In this document: positions 47,363 through 55,540 of the stretch, piece by piece
Layout of the letters: every line of letters begins with the position of its first letter
Numbering within the stretch: the stretch's first letter is position 1
Origin: Oceaniovalibus sp. ACAM 378
GTDB lineage: Bacteria > Pseudomonadota > Alphaproteobacteria > Rhodobacterales > Rhodobacteraceae
Direction of reading: 5' to 3'
Assembly: GCF_008085915.1 (NCBI RefSeq)
Contig: NZ_VSJK01000016.1
Coordinates: forward strand, 46,537 to 110,536
DNA length: 64,000 bases
Translations under genes and position numbers: made by a program
Notes under the pieces: generated by a model
What the model saw: the letters and a program-made list of their open reading frames with translations, nothing else
Told to the model about the DNA's origin: nothing
Database searches by the model: none

Positions 47363-47389
47363 AGTATAAATATCTAAGGATTAAGTGTC

Positions 47390-48622
47390 ATGACCAATGT
47401 TGAAACTCTGGGCGTCCATTCCGAAACGGGCAAGCTTCGGCAGGTGATCGTTTGCCGCCCCGGTCTGGCCCACCGACGGCTGACGCCAGAAAACTGCCAG
47501 GCGTTGCTCTTTGACGATGTGTTCTGGGTCAAGCAGGCGCAGAAAGATCATGATGTGTTTTCCGGCATCATGCGCGACGAAGGGGTCGAGGTGCTGGACG
47601 TCAACGACCTGCTCGCGGAAACGTTGGAAAGCGAAAAAGGCCGCGCCTGGATACTGGATCACCGGATCGTGCCGGACCAGATCGGTGTCGGCATGATGTC
47701 GGAGCTGCGTGCGTGGATGGATGAATTGCCCGGCGCGCAACTGGCCGAGTTCCTGTTGGGCGGTTTGGCCGGTGACGATCTGCCGTTCAAGCCGACGGGT
47801 CTCTTTGGCAGCTATCTTGGTGATCACGGCTTCATCCTTCCACCGCTGCCCAATGCGTTGTTCACTCGGGACAACTCGGCCTGGATCTACGACGGGGTGT
47901 CGGTCAATCCGATGCATTGGGCGGCGCGGCGGCCCGAAACTCTGTTGAACACGGCGATCTACAAATTCCACCCGAAATTTGCCGGAAAGACGACGGTGCA
48001 TTTTGGCGACCCGACCGTCGAGCACGGGCTGGCGACCTTGGAAGGTGGAGACATCATGCCCGTTGGCGATGGCACAGTGCTGGTCGGCATGGGCGAGCGA
48101 TCATCTCCGCAAGGGGTGGGACAACTGGCCGAGGCGCTGTTCGACACGGGGGCAGCGCAGCGTGTCCTGGCGTTCGCGATCCCGAAATCACGCGCCGCCA
48201 TGCACCTCGATACCGTGTTCACGCTCTGTGGCGGCGATGTGGTGACGACATTCAAGGAGGTCGCTGACGAACTGGTTTGCTATGACATCCGGCCCGGCGA
48301 GGGATCTGCTCCCCTGCAATTCCGCCATGATCCACGTCCGATTTTCGACATCGTCGCCGAAGTGCTCGGTTACAAGAGCCTGACCATCGTACCCACTGGC
48401 GGAACCACCGAGGAAGAGCGCGCGCGTGAGCAGTGGAACGACGGCAACAACGTGCTGGCCCTGCGGCCCGGTGTGGTCATCGGCTATGACCGCAACGACG
48501 ACACCAACGCGGCGTTGAAAGCCGCCGGGATCGAGGTGCTGGCCATCCCCGGGGCCGAGCTTGGCCGCGGTCGTGGTGGCGGCCATTGCATGAGTTGCCC
48601 TACCGCCCGTGACCCCATTTAA
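47390..48622 (+). CDS. arcA: Arginine deiminase
   Basis: A 410-residue enzyme hydrolysing arginine to citrulline and ammonia. Signature segments are [77 protein letters not shown] (catalytic His and Asp) and, at the C-terminus, [18 protein letters not shown] with the nucleophilic Cys. A ribosome-binding AAGGA lies before the ATG, and arcD ends 27 bases upstream. Cytoplasmic. Confidence 0.97.
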   Translation: MTNVETLGVHSETGKLRQVIVCRPGLAHRRLTPENCQALLFDDVFWVKQAQKDHDVFSGIMRDEGVEVLDVNDLLAETLESEKGRAWILDHRIVPDQIGVGMMSELRAWMDELPGAQLAEFLLGGLAGDDLPFKPTGLFGSYLGDHGFILPPLPNALFTRDNSAWIYDGVSVNPMHWAARRPETLLNTAIYKFHPKFAGKTTVHFGDPTVEHGLATLEGGDIMPVGDGTVLVGMGERSSPQGVGQLAEALFDTGAAQRVLAFAIPKSRAAMHLDTVFTLCGGDVVTTFKEVADELVCYDIRPGEGSAPLQFRHDPRPIFDIVAEVLGYKSLTIVPTGGTTEEERAREQWNDGNNVLALRPGVVIGYDRNDDTNAALKAAGIEVLAIPGAELGRGRGGGHCMSCPTARDPI

Positions 48623-48639
48623 TCCGAAAGGTTGCCACA

Positions 48640-49641
48640 ATGGCTTTCAATCTGAAAAACCGTCATTTCCTGACCCTGCGCGATTTCACCCCGCGCGAGA
48701 TTGCGTTCCTGCTGAAACTCGCCGCAGACCTCAAGGTCGCAAAATACACCGGGACCGAGGTGCCGACACTGCAGGGCAAGGACATCGCGCTGATCTTTGA
48801 AAAAGATTCGACCCGCACCCGCGTAGGGTTCGAGGTGGCGGCCTACGATCAGGGCGCCCGTGTCACCTATCTGGGGCCAACAGGGTCGCATATCGGGCAC
48901 AAGGAATCCGTCAAGGATACCGCCCGCGTCTTGGGTCGGATTTATGACGCTATCGAGTATCGCGGGTTCGGGCAGAATGTCGTGGAACAACTCGCACAGT
49001 ATTCCGGCGTGCCGGTCTATAACGGGCTGACGAATGAGTTTCATCCCACGCAAATCCTGGCCGACTTCCTGACGATGCAGGAACACGTCGAGAAGCCGCT
49101 GCACGAAGTGGCCTATGCGTTTCTTGGTGATGCCGGCAACAACATGGGCGACAGCCTGCTGATCGGCGGAGCCAAGATGGGCATGGACGTGCGTCTGTGT
49201 GCGCCACAGGCCTGCTGGCCGTCCCAAGCCATTCAGGATGAGGCGCAAGCGATTGCCGCCAAAACCGGTGCGCGCATCTCGATCACCGAAGATGTCGATG
49301 CGGCCGTCAAAGGTGTCGATTTCGTCTATACCGACGTCTGGGTGTCGATGGGCGAGGCCAAGGAGAAATGGGCCGAACGGATCAAGCTGCTCATGCCCTA
49401 TCAGGTCAACGCCGCCGTGATGCAGAAAACCGGCAATCCGCGCGCGTGTTTCATGCATTGCCTGCCCGCCTTCCACAACACGGACACCACCGTGGGGGCA
49501 GAGATTGAGGCCGAATTCGGCCTCGACGCCATGGAAGTCACCGAAGAGGTATTCGAAAGCGAGGCCTCGATCGTCTTCGATCAGGCCGAAAATCGGATGC
49601 ACACGATCAAGGCGGTTCTTGTCGCCACATTGGGGGCCTGA
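48640..49641 (+). CDS. arcB: Ornithine carbamoyltransferase, catabolic
   Basis: A 333-residue carbamoyltransferase. [16 protein letters not shown] binds carbamoyl phosphate, and [35 protein letters not shown] and the ornithine-binding HCLPAFHN loop are all present. The product is citrulline or, in the catabolic direction, ornithine plus carbamoyl phosphate. It follows arcA by 17 bases. The expected third enzyme, carbamate kinase, survives only as a short remnant immediately after, so where the carbamoyl phosphate goes is an open question. Confidence 0.96.
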   Translation: MAFNLKNRHFLTLRDFTPREIAFLLKLAADLKVAKYTGTEVPTLQGKDIALIFEKDSTRTRVGFEVAAYDQGARVTYLGPTGSHIGHKESVKDTARVLGRIYDAIEYRGFGQNVVEQLAQYSGVPVYNGLTNEFHPTQILADFLTMQEHVEKPLHEVAYAFLGDAGNNMGDSLLIGGAKMGMDVRLCAPQACWPSQAIQDEAQAIAAKTGARISITEDVDAAVKGVDFVYTDVWVSMGEAKEKWAERIKLLMPYQVNAAVMQKTGNPRACFMHCLPAFHNTDTTVGAEIEAEFGLDAMEVTEEVFESEASIVFDQAENRMHTIKAVLVATLGA

Positions 49642-49726
49642 GGGGCTGGTCGTCTCAGCCATCGGCGGCAACGCGATCCCCGCCATAGAGCAGCTCACTG
49701 TTCTGGTGGCGGCGATGGAGGGATAG
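49642..49726 (+). pseudogene. Possible carbamate kinase (arcC) N-terminal remnant
   Basis: Directly after the arcB stop the frame reads LVVSAIGGNAIPAIEQ, like the GGNA phosphate-binding start of carbamate kinases. After about ten recognisable residues the similarity ends, and a stop follows at 49726. Its position after arcB is exactly where arcC normally sits. The fragment is too short for certainty. Confidence 0.5.
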
Positions 49727-49760
49727 TTCGACGGGCTTAGTGAGGCCGACGGCCCAAGTC

Positions 49761-49919
49761 ATGGTCGGCCTCCGGACAACTGCCGCCCGAGAGCTTGGGA
49801 ATATCGCCGCGCCCATTGGCGAAAACGCTTCGCTCACCGACGATGACCGCGCCAGAATGGTGGCTGTGGGTCAAAAGGCGCGCGCAACCTTGGGAGGGAA
49901 AGATGGTGCAGACTCTTGA
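49761..49919 (+). pseudogene. Probable N-type ATPase alpha subunit, C-terminal remnant
   Basis: A frame ending at 49919 reads NIAAPIGENASLTDDDRARM and VAVGQKARATLGG, compatible with the helical tail of an F1 alpha subunit. The assignment rests mainly on the next fragment, a gamma-subunit start that overlaps it by 17 bases, as alpha and gamma genes often do in alternate (N-type) F1Fo operons. Confidence 0.4.
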
Positions 49920-50112
49920 AGCCCTTGGGCGTCGAACGGCCAGTATGCGGGGGATCCGCAGCGTCGTTCATACGATGAAAACCCTGTCTGCGATCAATTC
50001 GGCCCCTTATGAGCAGGCGGCGAAAGCAATCGAGGCGTATCACAAAACCGTCTTGGATGGGTTGCATGGGTTTCTGACGACGTTTCAAACATCACAAAGG
50101 ATAAAACCATGA
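49903..50112 (+). pseudogene. N-type (alternate F1Fo) ATPase gamma subunit, N-terminal remnant
   Basis: From the ATG at 49903, after GGGAGGGA, the frame reads MVQTLEALGRRTASMRGIRS and VVHTMKTLSAINSAPYEQAA. This closely follows the N-terminal helix of gamma subunits of alternate F1Fo ATPases (the SVVRTMKALAAVNIxQYEKA type). It stops after 69 residues of an expected 280 or so, so only the N-terminal helix remains. The complete operon has been deleted between alpha and the following lipoprotein gene. Confidence 0.6.
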
Positions 50113-50261
50113 CCAAACTAGCGATGATCGTCATTCTTGGAGTGTTTTCTGCCCTTGCAGGATGCACCGACCCCGATCACTATCCGATCAGCGGACAGGA
50201 ATGTGGCCCCAATGATCCAGTACTTGATATGGACGCGAGCGATTGTGTTCTGCCAGTCTAG
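50109..50261 (+). CDS. Small predicted lipoprotein, 50 residues
   Basis: A short intact gene starting at 50109 after an AAGGA seven bases upstream. It encodes a lipoprotein signal (MTKLAMIVILGVFSALAGC, lipobox LAGC with Cys at 19) and a mature part of only about 32 residues. The mature part is acidic and holds two further cysteines (QECGPND and SDCVLPV). The length, lipobox and clean start argue for a real gene. I do not know a function; the paired cysteines suggest a disulfide in the periplasm. It overlaps the end of the ATPase remnant by four bases. Confidence 0.7.
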   Translation: MTKLAMIVILGVFSALAGCTDPDHYPISGQECGPNDPVLDMDASDCVLPV

Positions 50262-50354
50262 TGTCGCAACGTGACATGCGGGATTGCGTTCCTTCGACAA
50301 GAGGGCAATCCCCCCTGTGCAGCCTGAAGACTCGCAAAGGTCCTTGGATTGGTA

Positions 50355-51158
50355 TCACACCGTGTGCGGGTCGGCTGGTTTCAATGTAGCATGATCGATG
50401 CCTTGAACGATCCGATACTTCTCGGATGACACGAGCTCGATCCGCCCTTTGAGCTTGAGATCGGTAAAGGCACGACTGACAGTTTCCACTGATAGCCCAA
50501 GATGGTCGGCAATGTCCCGGCGACACATGGGAAGCGAAACAGCGCCGGTTCCAGCCGCCGGCCTGGATGAGGCAAAGTCACACAGGAAATGCAACAGGCG
50601 CTCGGGCGCCTTCTTGCTGATGAGGGAAAGAAGCTGTTGTTCACGACATTCAAGCAAGTGGCGGGTTTGCTCTCTGAATTCTTCTCGTAACGCCAAATTC
50701 ATTTTCAAATTGCGTTCGACTATTTCCCGTTGAATTTCCCTCAATATCACGTGGTCGACAGCTTCAGCTGTAAAGTGCCACACATTGGTATCGGAAATGC
50801 CGATGAATTCACCCTTGGTCGCAAAACGGAAGATTTGCCGACTTCCTTCTGAATCAATCGTGCAACAACGAACCGTTCCCGATACAACAAGATACATTGC
50901 ATCTGCCGGTTCATCATGAAGCAACACCGTGCTGCTGGGCTGAAAATGCTGTTCAAAAGAGTTGTCGCGGAATAAGGAATGCAACTCTGTAGTGCAAAGA
51001 TTGTTCGTCTTATTCTGTACGAAGGGTGCGTTTTGGCGTCTGCTTCGCGGACGGGCGTCTGTCGCCGAAATTGCCGGAAGTCCACGACGAGACGTCACGA
51101 CCTTTGATCGCCGTGCAATCCAATCCTGAGGGGGCAGTTGCGGGCCGCTTGAGGTCAT
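50355..51158 (-). CDS. Crp/FNR-family regulator, FixK/FNR-like without the iron-sulfur cluster
   Basis: A 267-residue regulator. The cyclic-nucleotide-binding-fold sensor domain lies at about residues 60-170 (LLHDEPADAMYLVVSGTVRC). A dimerisation helix and a winged helix (CRRDIADHLGLSVETVSRAF) follow. The recognition helix has E-x-x-S-R, the pattern that lets FNR-type proteins read TTGA half sites. Only one cysteine (NNLCTTEL) lies in the N-terminal region, instead of the three closely spaced ones of FNR; oxygen sensing by a 4Fe-4S cluster is therefore unlikely. The ATG follows AGGAG. It is the natural candidate to bind the four boxes found between 37 and 56 kb. Confidence 0.9.
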   Translation of the reverse strand: MTSSGPQLPPQDWIARRSKVVTSRRGLPAISATDARPRSRRQNAPFVQNKTNNLCTTELHSLFRDNSFEQHFQPSSTVLLHDEPADAMYLVVSGTVRCCTIDSEGSRQIFRFATKGEFIGISDTNVWHFTAEAVDHVILREIQREIVERNLKMNLALREEFREQTRHLLECREQQLLSLISKKAPERLLHFLCDFASSRPAAGTGAVSLPMCRRDIADHLGLSVETVSRAFTDLKLKGRIELVSSEKYRIVQGIDHATLKPADPHTV

Positions 51159-51256
51159 TTCACCACTCCTGGTGTAAGATTTCCGTTCATCCTGTTCGGG
51201 CCGTGTTCACTGTGGCAGGGTGCCGCTTTGACTGCTTTTCCTTACCGGTGCCACGG

Positions 51257-51553
51257 TTATGTTTTGTGGTTACTACCATTTAGGACCAAGCGATATGTCT
51301 GGGTTGCCGCCTTGAGCGCGAGCCAGTGACGGTCATGTTCGGTCCTAGAAACTGAGTGGCGGTGTGGTTGAAGCGCCCGAATGTCGTCGAGTGCTGAAAC
51401 CGTCTGAGCCCTCAACTCAGCAACCTGCTCTACGAACCAATCTGACGAGGATGGCAGGTCAGCCTTGATCCGGTCTTCGAGAACACCGAGCTGGGCACTT
51501 AGCCTTTCCAGGCGGTCCGCCGCTGATAGCGATTTGTCGTCACGCGGTTCCAT
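51257..51553 (-). CDS. Hypothetical protein, 98 residues
   Basis: A small, charged, mostly helical protein (SAADRLERLSAQLGVLEDRI, possible coiled coil near residues 10-50) without signal or membrane segment. It lies between the Crp/FNR gene (same strand) and the divergent TPR regulator. Base composition and a clean frame support coding, but no ribosome-binding site stands out and I do not recognise a family. Confidence 0.5.
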   Translation of the reverse strand: MEPRDDKSLSAADRLERLSAQLGVLEDRIKADLPSSSDWFVEQVAELRAQTVSALDDIRALQPHRHSVSRTEHDRHWLALKAATQTYRLVLNGSNHKT

Positions 51554-51694
51554 TCTGGTTCCATTTGCGCAAAACTGCTAAGAAAATATGAGGGCTTGAT
51601 GCCCCGCACACATAGTTAAAGTCTTTCTGGGTCGGCGTTGAGTGACTCACAGTGAGTCCAGAGGTGTGGGAGGCCAGATGACAGTAGGTGGACC

Positions 51695-53302
51695 ATGGCC
51701 ATGCGACTTGTTACATCGCTGCCAGACGAGGTGGTGCAGACACAGCTGGCGCGCGTTATTGCTAGCCGGCAGTTCTGTAATGCGCCACGTTTATCGCGTT
51801 TTCTCACCTATGTGGTTGAGCAATGTCTTGCCGGTCGATCAGATCGCCTCAAGGGCTACACGATCGGGTTAGAGGTCTTTGACAAGGACGCGGATTTTGA
51901 TCCGCAGACCGACACAATCGTGCGCGTTCAGGCGCGCGCCCTCCGCCAGAAGCTGGACCAGTACTATGCCCGGGATGGCGTTGACGACCCTGTGTATATC
52001 AGCATTGCCAAAGGCGGGTATGAACCCACTTTCTTTGTATCTTGGGAGGGTGAGAAACCGACGGATTCAGTTGTTGCCGCAAATTCCCGTCGGACAAACA
52101 AGCCGTCCATCGCGGTTCTGCCCTTCGAGGACTTTAGTCAAGAGACACACCACGGATTTCTGTCGAACGGTTTGACAGAGGGAACCATTTCAAATTTAGC
52201 GCGGTTCAAAGACCTTTCTGTGCTTTCGCGGTCGACCACGCAGAAAGCCAAATCGGATCGGATGGGCGTTGAAGAGATCCATAATCGTTTTGATGTTGAT
52301 TTTGTGCTCGAAAGTAGTTTCAGAGTTCAGGAAAATCGGGTCGAAACAAATATAAAATTGATAGATGCGGCACATGATGAAATTATTCTGACCGATTCAA
52401 TCAACGGGCAGTTGGACCCGAGCGACATCTACAAGATGCAAGATGAAATGTCCTTGCAAATCGCGGCGCGGATTGCACTGGAATATGGACCAATTGGGCG
52501 CTACGCCAGACAGGATGAGAATACCGAGTCGGCGGCTAAGTGGGAAGCTTATGGCTGGATATCCCGGTATTATGAGCTCGGAATCGCGCTGGATGAGACG
52601 GCCCGGGCTGAGATCAAGGCGGGACTTAAGAAGGTTATTGAAAACGACCTCACGTCATCTGATGCCCAAGCGGCCGTTGCATTGATCAAGATCGAAGAAT
52701 ACCGGGCCATGACGGAGCATGTTGCGGATAGTGCGGTCCTTGATCGTGCATTAGATCATGCGTTGCTTGCCGTTAAATACGATTCCCAAAGCGCAATGGC
52801 GCAACAATCGCTGGCAATCGCCTACTTCCATCGGCGTCAATTTGTGGACTTTCGCGCATCCGTAGAACGGGCGCTAATACTCAATCCCGGTCATTCCGAC
52901 ATGTTGGCCATGTTCGGGATCTGCTACGTGGCACTTGCAGAATGGGACAAGGCAATCCCTATGCTGGATCGCGCCGCCGCCTTAAACCCCTTGCAGCCCG
53001 GATGGTATCGCATCCCAAAGGCGATATTCCTGGCGATGACGAAAGATGCCAAGGCCGCGATCGCAGAAATGGAGAAGAGCCCAATGCCGAGGTTCTACGC
53101 TTTCCATTTCATGCTCCTTTGGTTTCACGTCGAAGCCGGGGACATGCCGTCTGCGTTGCTGGAAAAAGAGCGGCTTCTGGCCGTCGCGCCGAATGCCGAG
53201 AAGCTCATCAGACGGCATTTCGATACGTGGTGTCTTAACGATGAAATCGCTGAACGTATAATCTGTGCTTTTCGAAAGGTCGGTTTGAACGTAGTGGACT
53301 GA
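51695..53302 (+). CDS. TolB/TPR-domain regulator-like protein
   Basis: A 535-residue soluble protein. Residues 1-110 form an N-terminal domain with PRLSRFLTYVVEQCL and VRVQARALRQKLDQYYA, followed by ISIAKGGYEPTFF; this is the usual start of a family found in Rhodobacterales. A TolB-like stretch follows (IAVLPFEDFSQETHHGFLSN, VDFVLESSFRVQENRV), as in adenylate-cyclase-type TPR proteins. TPR-like repeats cover about residues 340-480 (AQQSLAIAYFHRRQFVDFRA, FGICYVALAEWDKAIPML). No cyclase catalytic domain is present. It may act as a regulator or scaffold; partner unknown. An alternative start lies two codons later. Confidence 0.82.
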   Translation: MAMRLVTSLPDEVVQTQLARVIASRQFCNAPRLSRFLTYVVEQCLAGRSDRLKGYTIGLEVFDKDADFDPQTDTIVRVQARALRQKLDQYYARDGVDDPVYISIAKGGYEPTFFVSWEGEKPTDSVVAANSRRTNKPSIAVLPFEDFSQETHHGFLSNGLTEGTISNLARFKDLSVLSRSTTQKAKSDRMGVEEIHNRFDVDFVLESSFRVQENRVETNIKLIDAAHDEIILTDSINGQLDPSDIYKMQDEMSLQIAARIALEYGPIGRYARQDENTESAAKWEAYGWISRYYELGIALDETARAEIKAGLKKVIENDLTSSDAQAAVALIKIEEYRAMTEHVADSAVLDRALDHALLAVKYDSQSAMAQQSLAIAYFHRRQFVDFRASVERALILNPGHSDMLAMFGICYVALAEWDKAIPMLDRAAALNPLQPGWYRIPKAIFLAMTKDAKAAIAEMEKSPMPRFYAFHFMLLWFHVEAGDMPSALLEKERLLAVAPNAEKLIRRHFDTWCLNDEIAERIICAFRKVGLNVVD

Positions 53303-53377
53303 GACAGGCCTTCTTTCGCCGAAGAAATAATTGACGCGGGCGATGCCTGAGGCATTCGAGCTTTTTGAGTTTTCTTG

Positions 53378-53490
53378 TCAAAGCTTATCGCCATCCTGAG
53401 AAGTCGCCCAAAGCACAAAAACACCAAGGGATGCCGCAATAAGCGAGGCAATTAATACGCCAATCTTGACGGCCGCTAAATCCGATTGGG
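53378..53490 (-). pseudogene. NhaA-type Na+/H+ antiporter, C-terminal remnant
   Basis: The reverse strand reads AAVKIGVLIASLIAASLGVF and VLWATSQDGDKL up to the stop at 53378. This resembles the last transmembrane helix of NhaA proteins (KxGVLxxSLxxAxxG pattern). Nothing else of the gene is present. The 75 bases between the TPR gene and this remnant show no gene. Confidence 0.4.
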
Positions 53491-53519
53491 ATGTGAAAAC
53501 CGGACGCTTATTCTTGGCG

Positions 53520-53690
53520 TCAGCTGATCGAAGCCGCCGCCTTGCGGCCAAGGTCTTCGATTTCGGCTGCGATGGTGCTCATCTTGTCGGTGTTCAGATC
53601 GACCAATGCGATGTCGGCACCATCCTTGGCAAGGCGCAATGCAATGCCACGCCCAATGCCCTGACCGGCTCCGGCCTCGTAAACGCATAA
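53520..53690 (-). pseudogene. SDR (acetoin-reductase-like) N-terminal remnant
   Basis: The reverse strand reads AGAGQGIGRGIALRLAKDGA and DIALVDLNTDKMS up to a stop at 53520. This is the cofactor-binding start of a short-chain dehydrogenase of the butanediol/acetoin reductase group. It is fused in its 5' direction to the ADH fragment at about 53690, without its own start codon. The C-terminal 200 residues are missing. Confidence 0.6.
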
Positions 53691-54170
53691 ACCGTCTGAT
53701 GCTGATGGCGCGCAATCTGGATTGCGATATGCGCAGCGGCCCCAAAGCCATAGAAGCCGATCCGCTCGGCACTGCCCGCCATGCGCAGGGGCCGGTATCC
53801 GATCAGACCGGCATAAGGCAACGGTGCGGCTTCAACGTCGGTGAATGCTGCGGGAATGGGGAAGCAATATCGCTCGTCGGCGACGGTATATTCCGCATTG
53901 CCTCCGTTGATCTGATACCCGGTAAAACGGGCCCGTTCGCACAGGTTTTCCCGCCCGCTTTTGCAATAGGCACATGTCTCACAGGTCCAGTCGAGCCACG
54001 GAACGCCGACGCGGTCGCCCACTTTGAGGTTCGTGAAGTTCGACCTTATTTGGCGCACGGTTCCAACGATCTCATGCCCTGGCACGAGCGGAAGCACAGG
54101 ATGTTCAAGTTCGCCGCACAGGCATGTCTATCTCAAGCCAGAGCGGCTCATGCGCATGCTCAAATATCAT
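53691..54170 (-). pseudogene. Zinc-dependent alcohol dehydrogenase, internally deleted and truncated
   Basis: From an ATG at 54170 the reverse strand starts MIFEHAHEPLWLEIDMPV, then breaks. The next frame continues with LPLVPGHEIVGTV, VGVPWLDWTCETCAYCKSGR (structural zinc cysteines) and YAGLIGYRPLRMAGSAERIG, ending at HQTVYAFTRP. The region with the first catalytic-zinc Cys (GVCRTDLH in relatives) is missing, and so is everything after the cofactor domain start. The 140 bases up to the next ADH stop (54171-54310) show nothing clear. Confidence 0.7.
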
Positions 54171-54310
54171 CGCGGGCCTCGAATTTAGTCTCCTCAATGG
54201 ATCCGCTCCAGACCGGCGGTCTCTAAACACCGGCCAACGTGGGGTTGGGCACCTGAGTTCAAACGGAGTGGTGACGGCAATCCAGCGTCACCAGCCAGCC
54301 CCCCGCACGA

Positions 54311-55336
54311 CTACATGCGAATTACGATCCTGCCGTCCACCTTGCCGGCCTCAAGGTTTGCGAACACCTCGTTGATGTCCTCGAGTTTGGCAGTGCTGAT
54401 ATGCGCTTTGACCTTGCCTTCGCTCGCGAACTGCACCGCTTCGGCCAGATCTTTGCGATTGCCCACGATCGACCCGCGCATCGTGATCCGCTTGAGTACA
54501 AAGTCAAAGATAGGCGTCGGAAACTCTCCGGGCGGCAGGCCGTTCAAGGCGATCGTTCCCTTGCGCCGCACCATGTGTAACGCCTGACCGAATGCGGGCA
54601 CGGAAACAGCCGTCACCAGAACGCCATGTGCGCCGCCGCCCGTGGCCTTGACCACCTGTTCCGCCGCATCGTCATCAAGCGCGTTGACCGCGACATCGGC
54701 TCCGAGTTTTCGCGCGAGATCCAGCTTTTCGTCCGTCACATCGAGGGCAACGATCTTGAGGCCCATCGCCTTGGCATATTGAACAGCGACGTGGCCCAAC
54801 CCACCAATGCCTGAAATTGCCAACCATTCGCCGGGTTTGGCTTCGGTTTCCTTGATCCCCTTATAGGTGGTGATGCCGGCACACAGGATCGGGGCCATCT
54901 CCGCGAAATCGACGTCCTCGGGAAGGCGAGCAACAAATGGGGCAGCGCCAATGGCATATTCTGCGAAGGTGCCGTTTACGGTGTAGCCGCTCATATGCTG
55001 GGATTCGCACAGGGTTTCCCAACCGGTCTCGCAATACTCGCAATTGCGGCACGCATCGTGCAGCCAGGCAATCCCGACATTGTCCCCGATCTTGAGATTA
55101 GTCACACCTTCGCCAAGTTCCGTGACAACACCCGTGCCTTCATGGCCGGGGATGAAGGGGACTGTCGGCTTTACGGGCCAATCGCCACGCGCCGCATGAA
55201 GATCGGTATGACAAACACCTGTCGCGACAATCTTGACCAGCACTTCGCCGGGGCCCGGAGTGGGGATTGGAACTTGTTCAATAACGAGTGGCTTGCCGAA
55301 TTCGTGGACCACCGCCGCCTTCATTGTCTTGGTCAT
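54311..55336 (-). CDS. adhP: Zinc-dependent alcohol dehydrogenase, AdhP type
   Basis: A 341-residue alcohol dehydrogenase, the typical AdhP length. Catalytic zinc ligands are in [17 protein letters not shown] and GHEGTG. Structural zinc cysteines are in [18 protein letters not shown], and the NAD motif is [15 protein letters not shown]. The start at 55336 ([13 protein letters not shown]) follows GAGGAG. It reduces acetaldehyde to ethanol or oxidises small alcohols. It is divergent from the aldehyde dehydrogenase at 55541, with an FNR-type box between, so the two probably respond to the same signal and may act in series. Confidence 0.95.
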   Translation of the reverse strand: MTKTMKAAVVHEFGKPLVIEQVPIPTPGPGEVLVKIVATGVCHTDLHAARGDWPVKPTVPFIPGHEGTGVVTELGEGVTNLKIGDNVGIAWLHDACRNCEYCETGWETLCESQHMSGYTVNGTFAEYAIGAAPFVARLPEDVDFAEMAPILCAGITTYKGIKETEAKPGEWLAISGIGGLGHVAVQYAKAMGLKIVALDVTDEKLDLARKLGADVAVNALDDDAAEQVVKATGGGAHGVLVTAVSVPAFGQALHMVRRKGTIALNGLPPGEFPTPIFDFVLKRITMRGSIVGNRKDLAEAVQFASEGKVKAHISTAKLEDINEVFANLEAGKVDGRIVIRM

Positions 55337-55401
55337 CGTCGTGTCTCCTCGTTCAACGCCAATCATTCCCAAGACTAATGCCGCATTGGCGGGTTCGCTG
55401 A

Positions 55402-55415
55402 TTGACGAAGGTCAA
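55402..55415. promoter_or_regulatory. FNR/FixK-type box 4
   Basis: TTGACGAAGGTCAA: perfect TTGAC / GTCAA dyad with a four-base spacer. It lies 66 bases before the adhP start and 126 bases before the aldehyde dehydrogenase start, in the shared divergent region. Confidence 0.8.
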
Positions 55416-55540
55416 TTCTGAAAAGGGCAGCCTCCGTATTTCTTATGTATCGAGTGTCGCTCACGTCATCCGAGCCGGGTCAGACCGGGCGCGGGAGTGG
55501 CGGTTCGCAGCCAATATATCCCAGCGCCAAGGAGACGGCT

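Noticed and set aside
53332..53345. TTGACGCGGGCGAT as a fifth FNR-type box
   Set aside because: Only the first half site matches; the second half (GCGAT) has too many differences, and it precedes no intact gene in the right direction.
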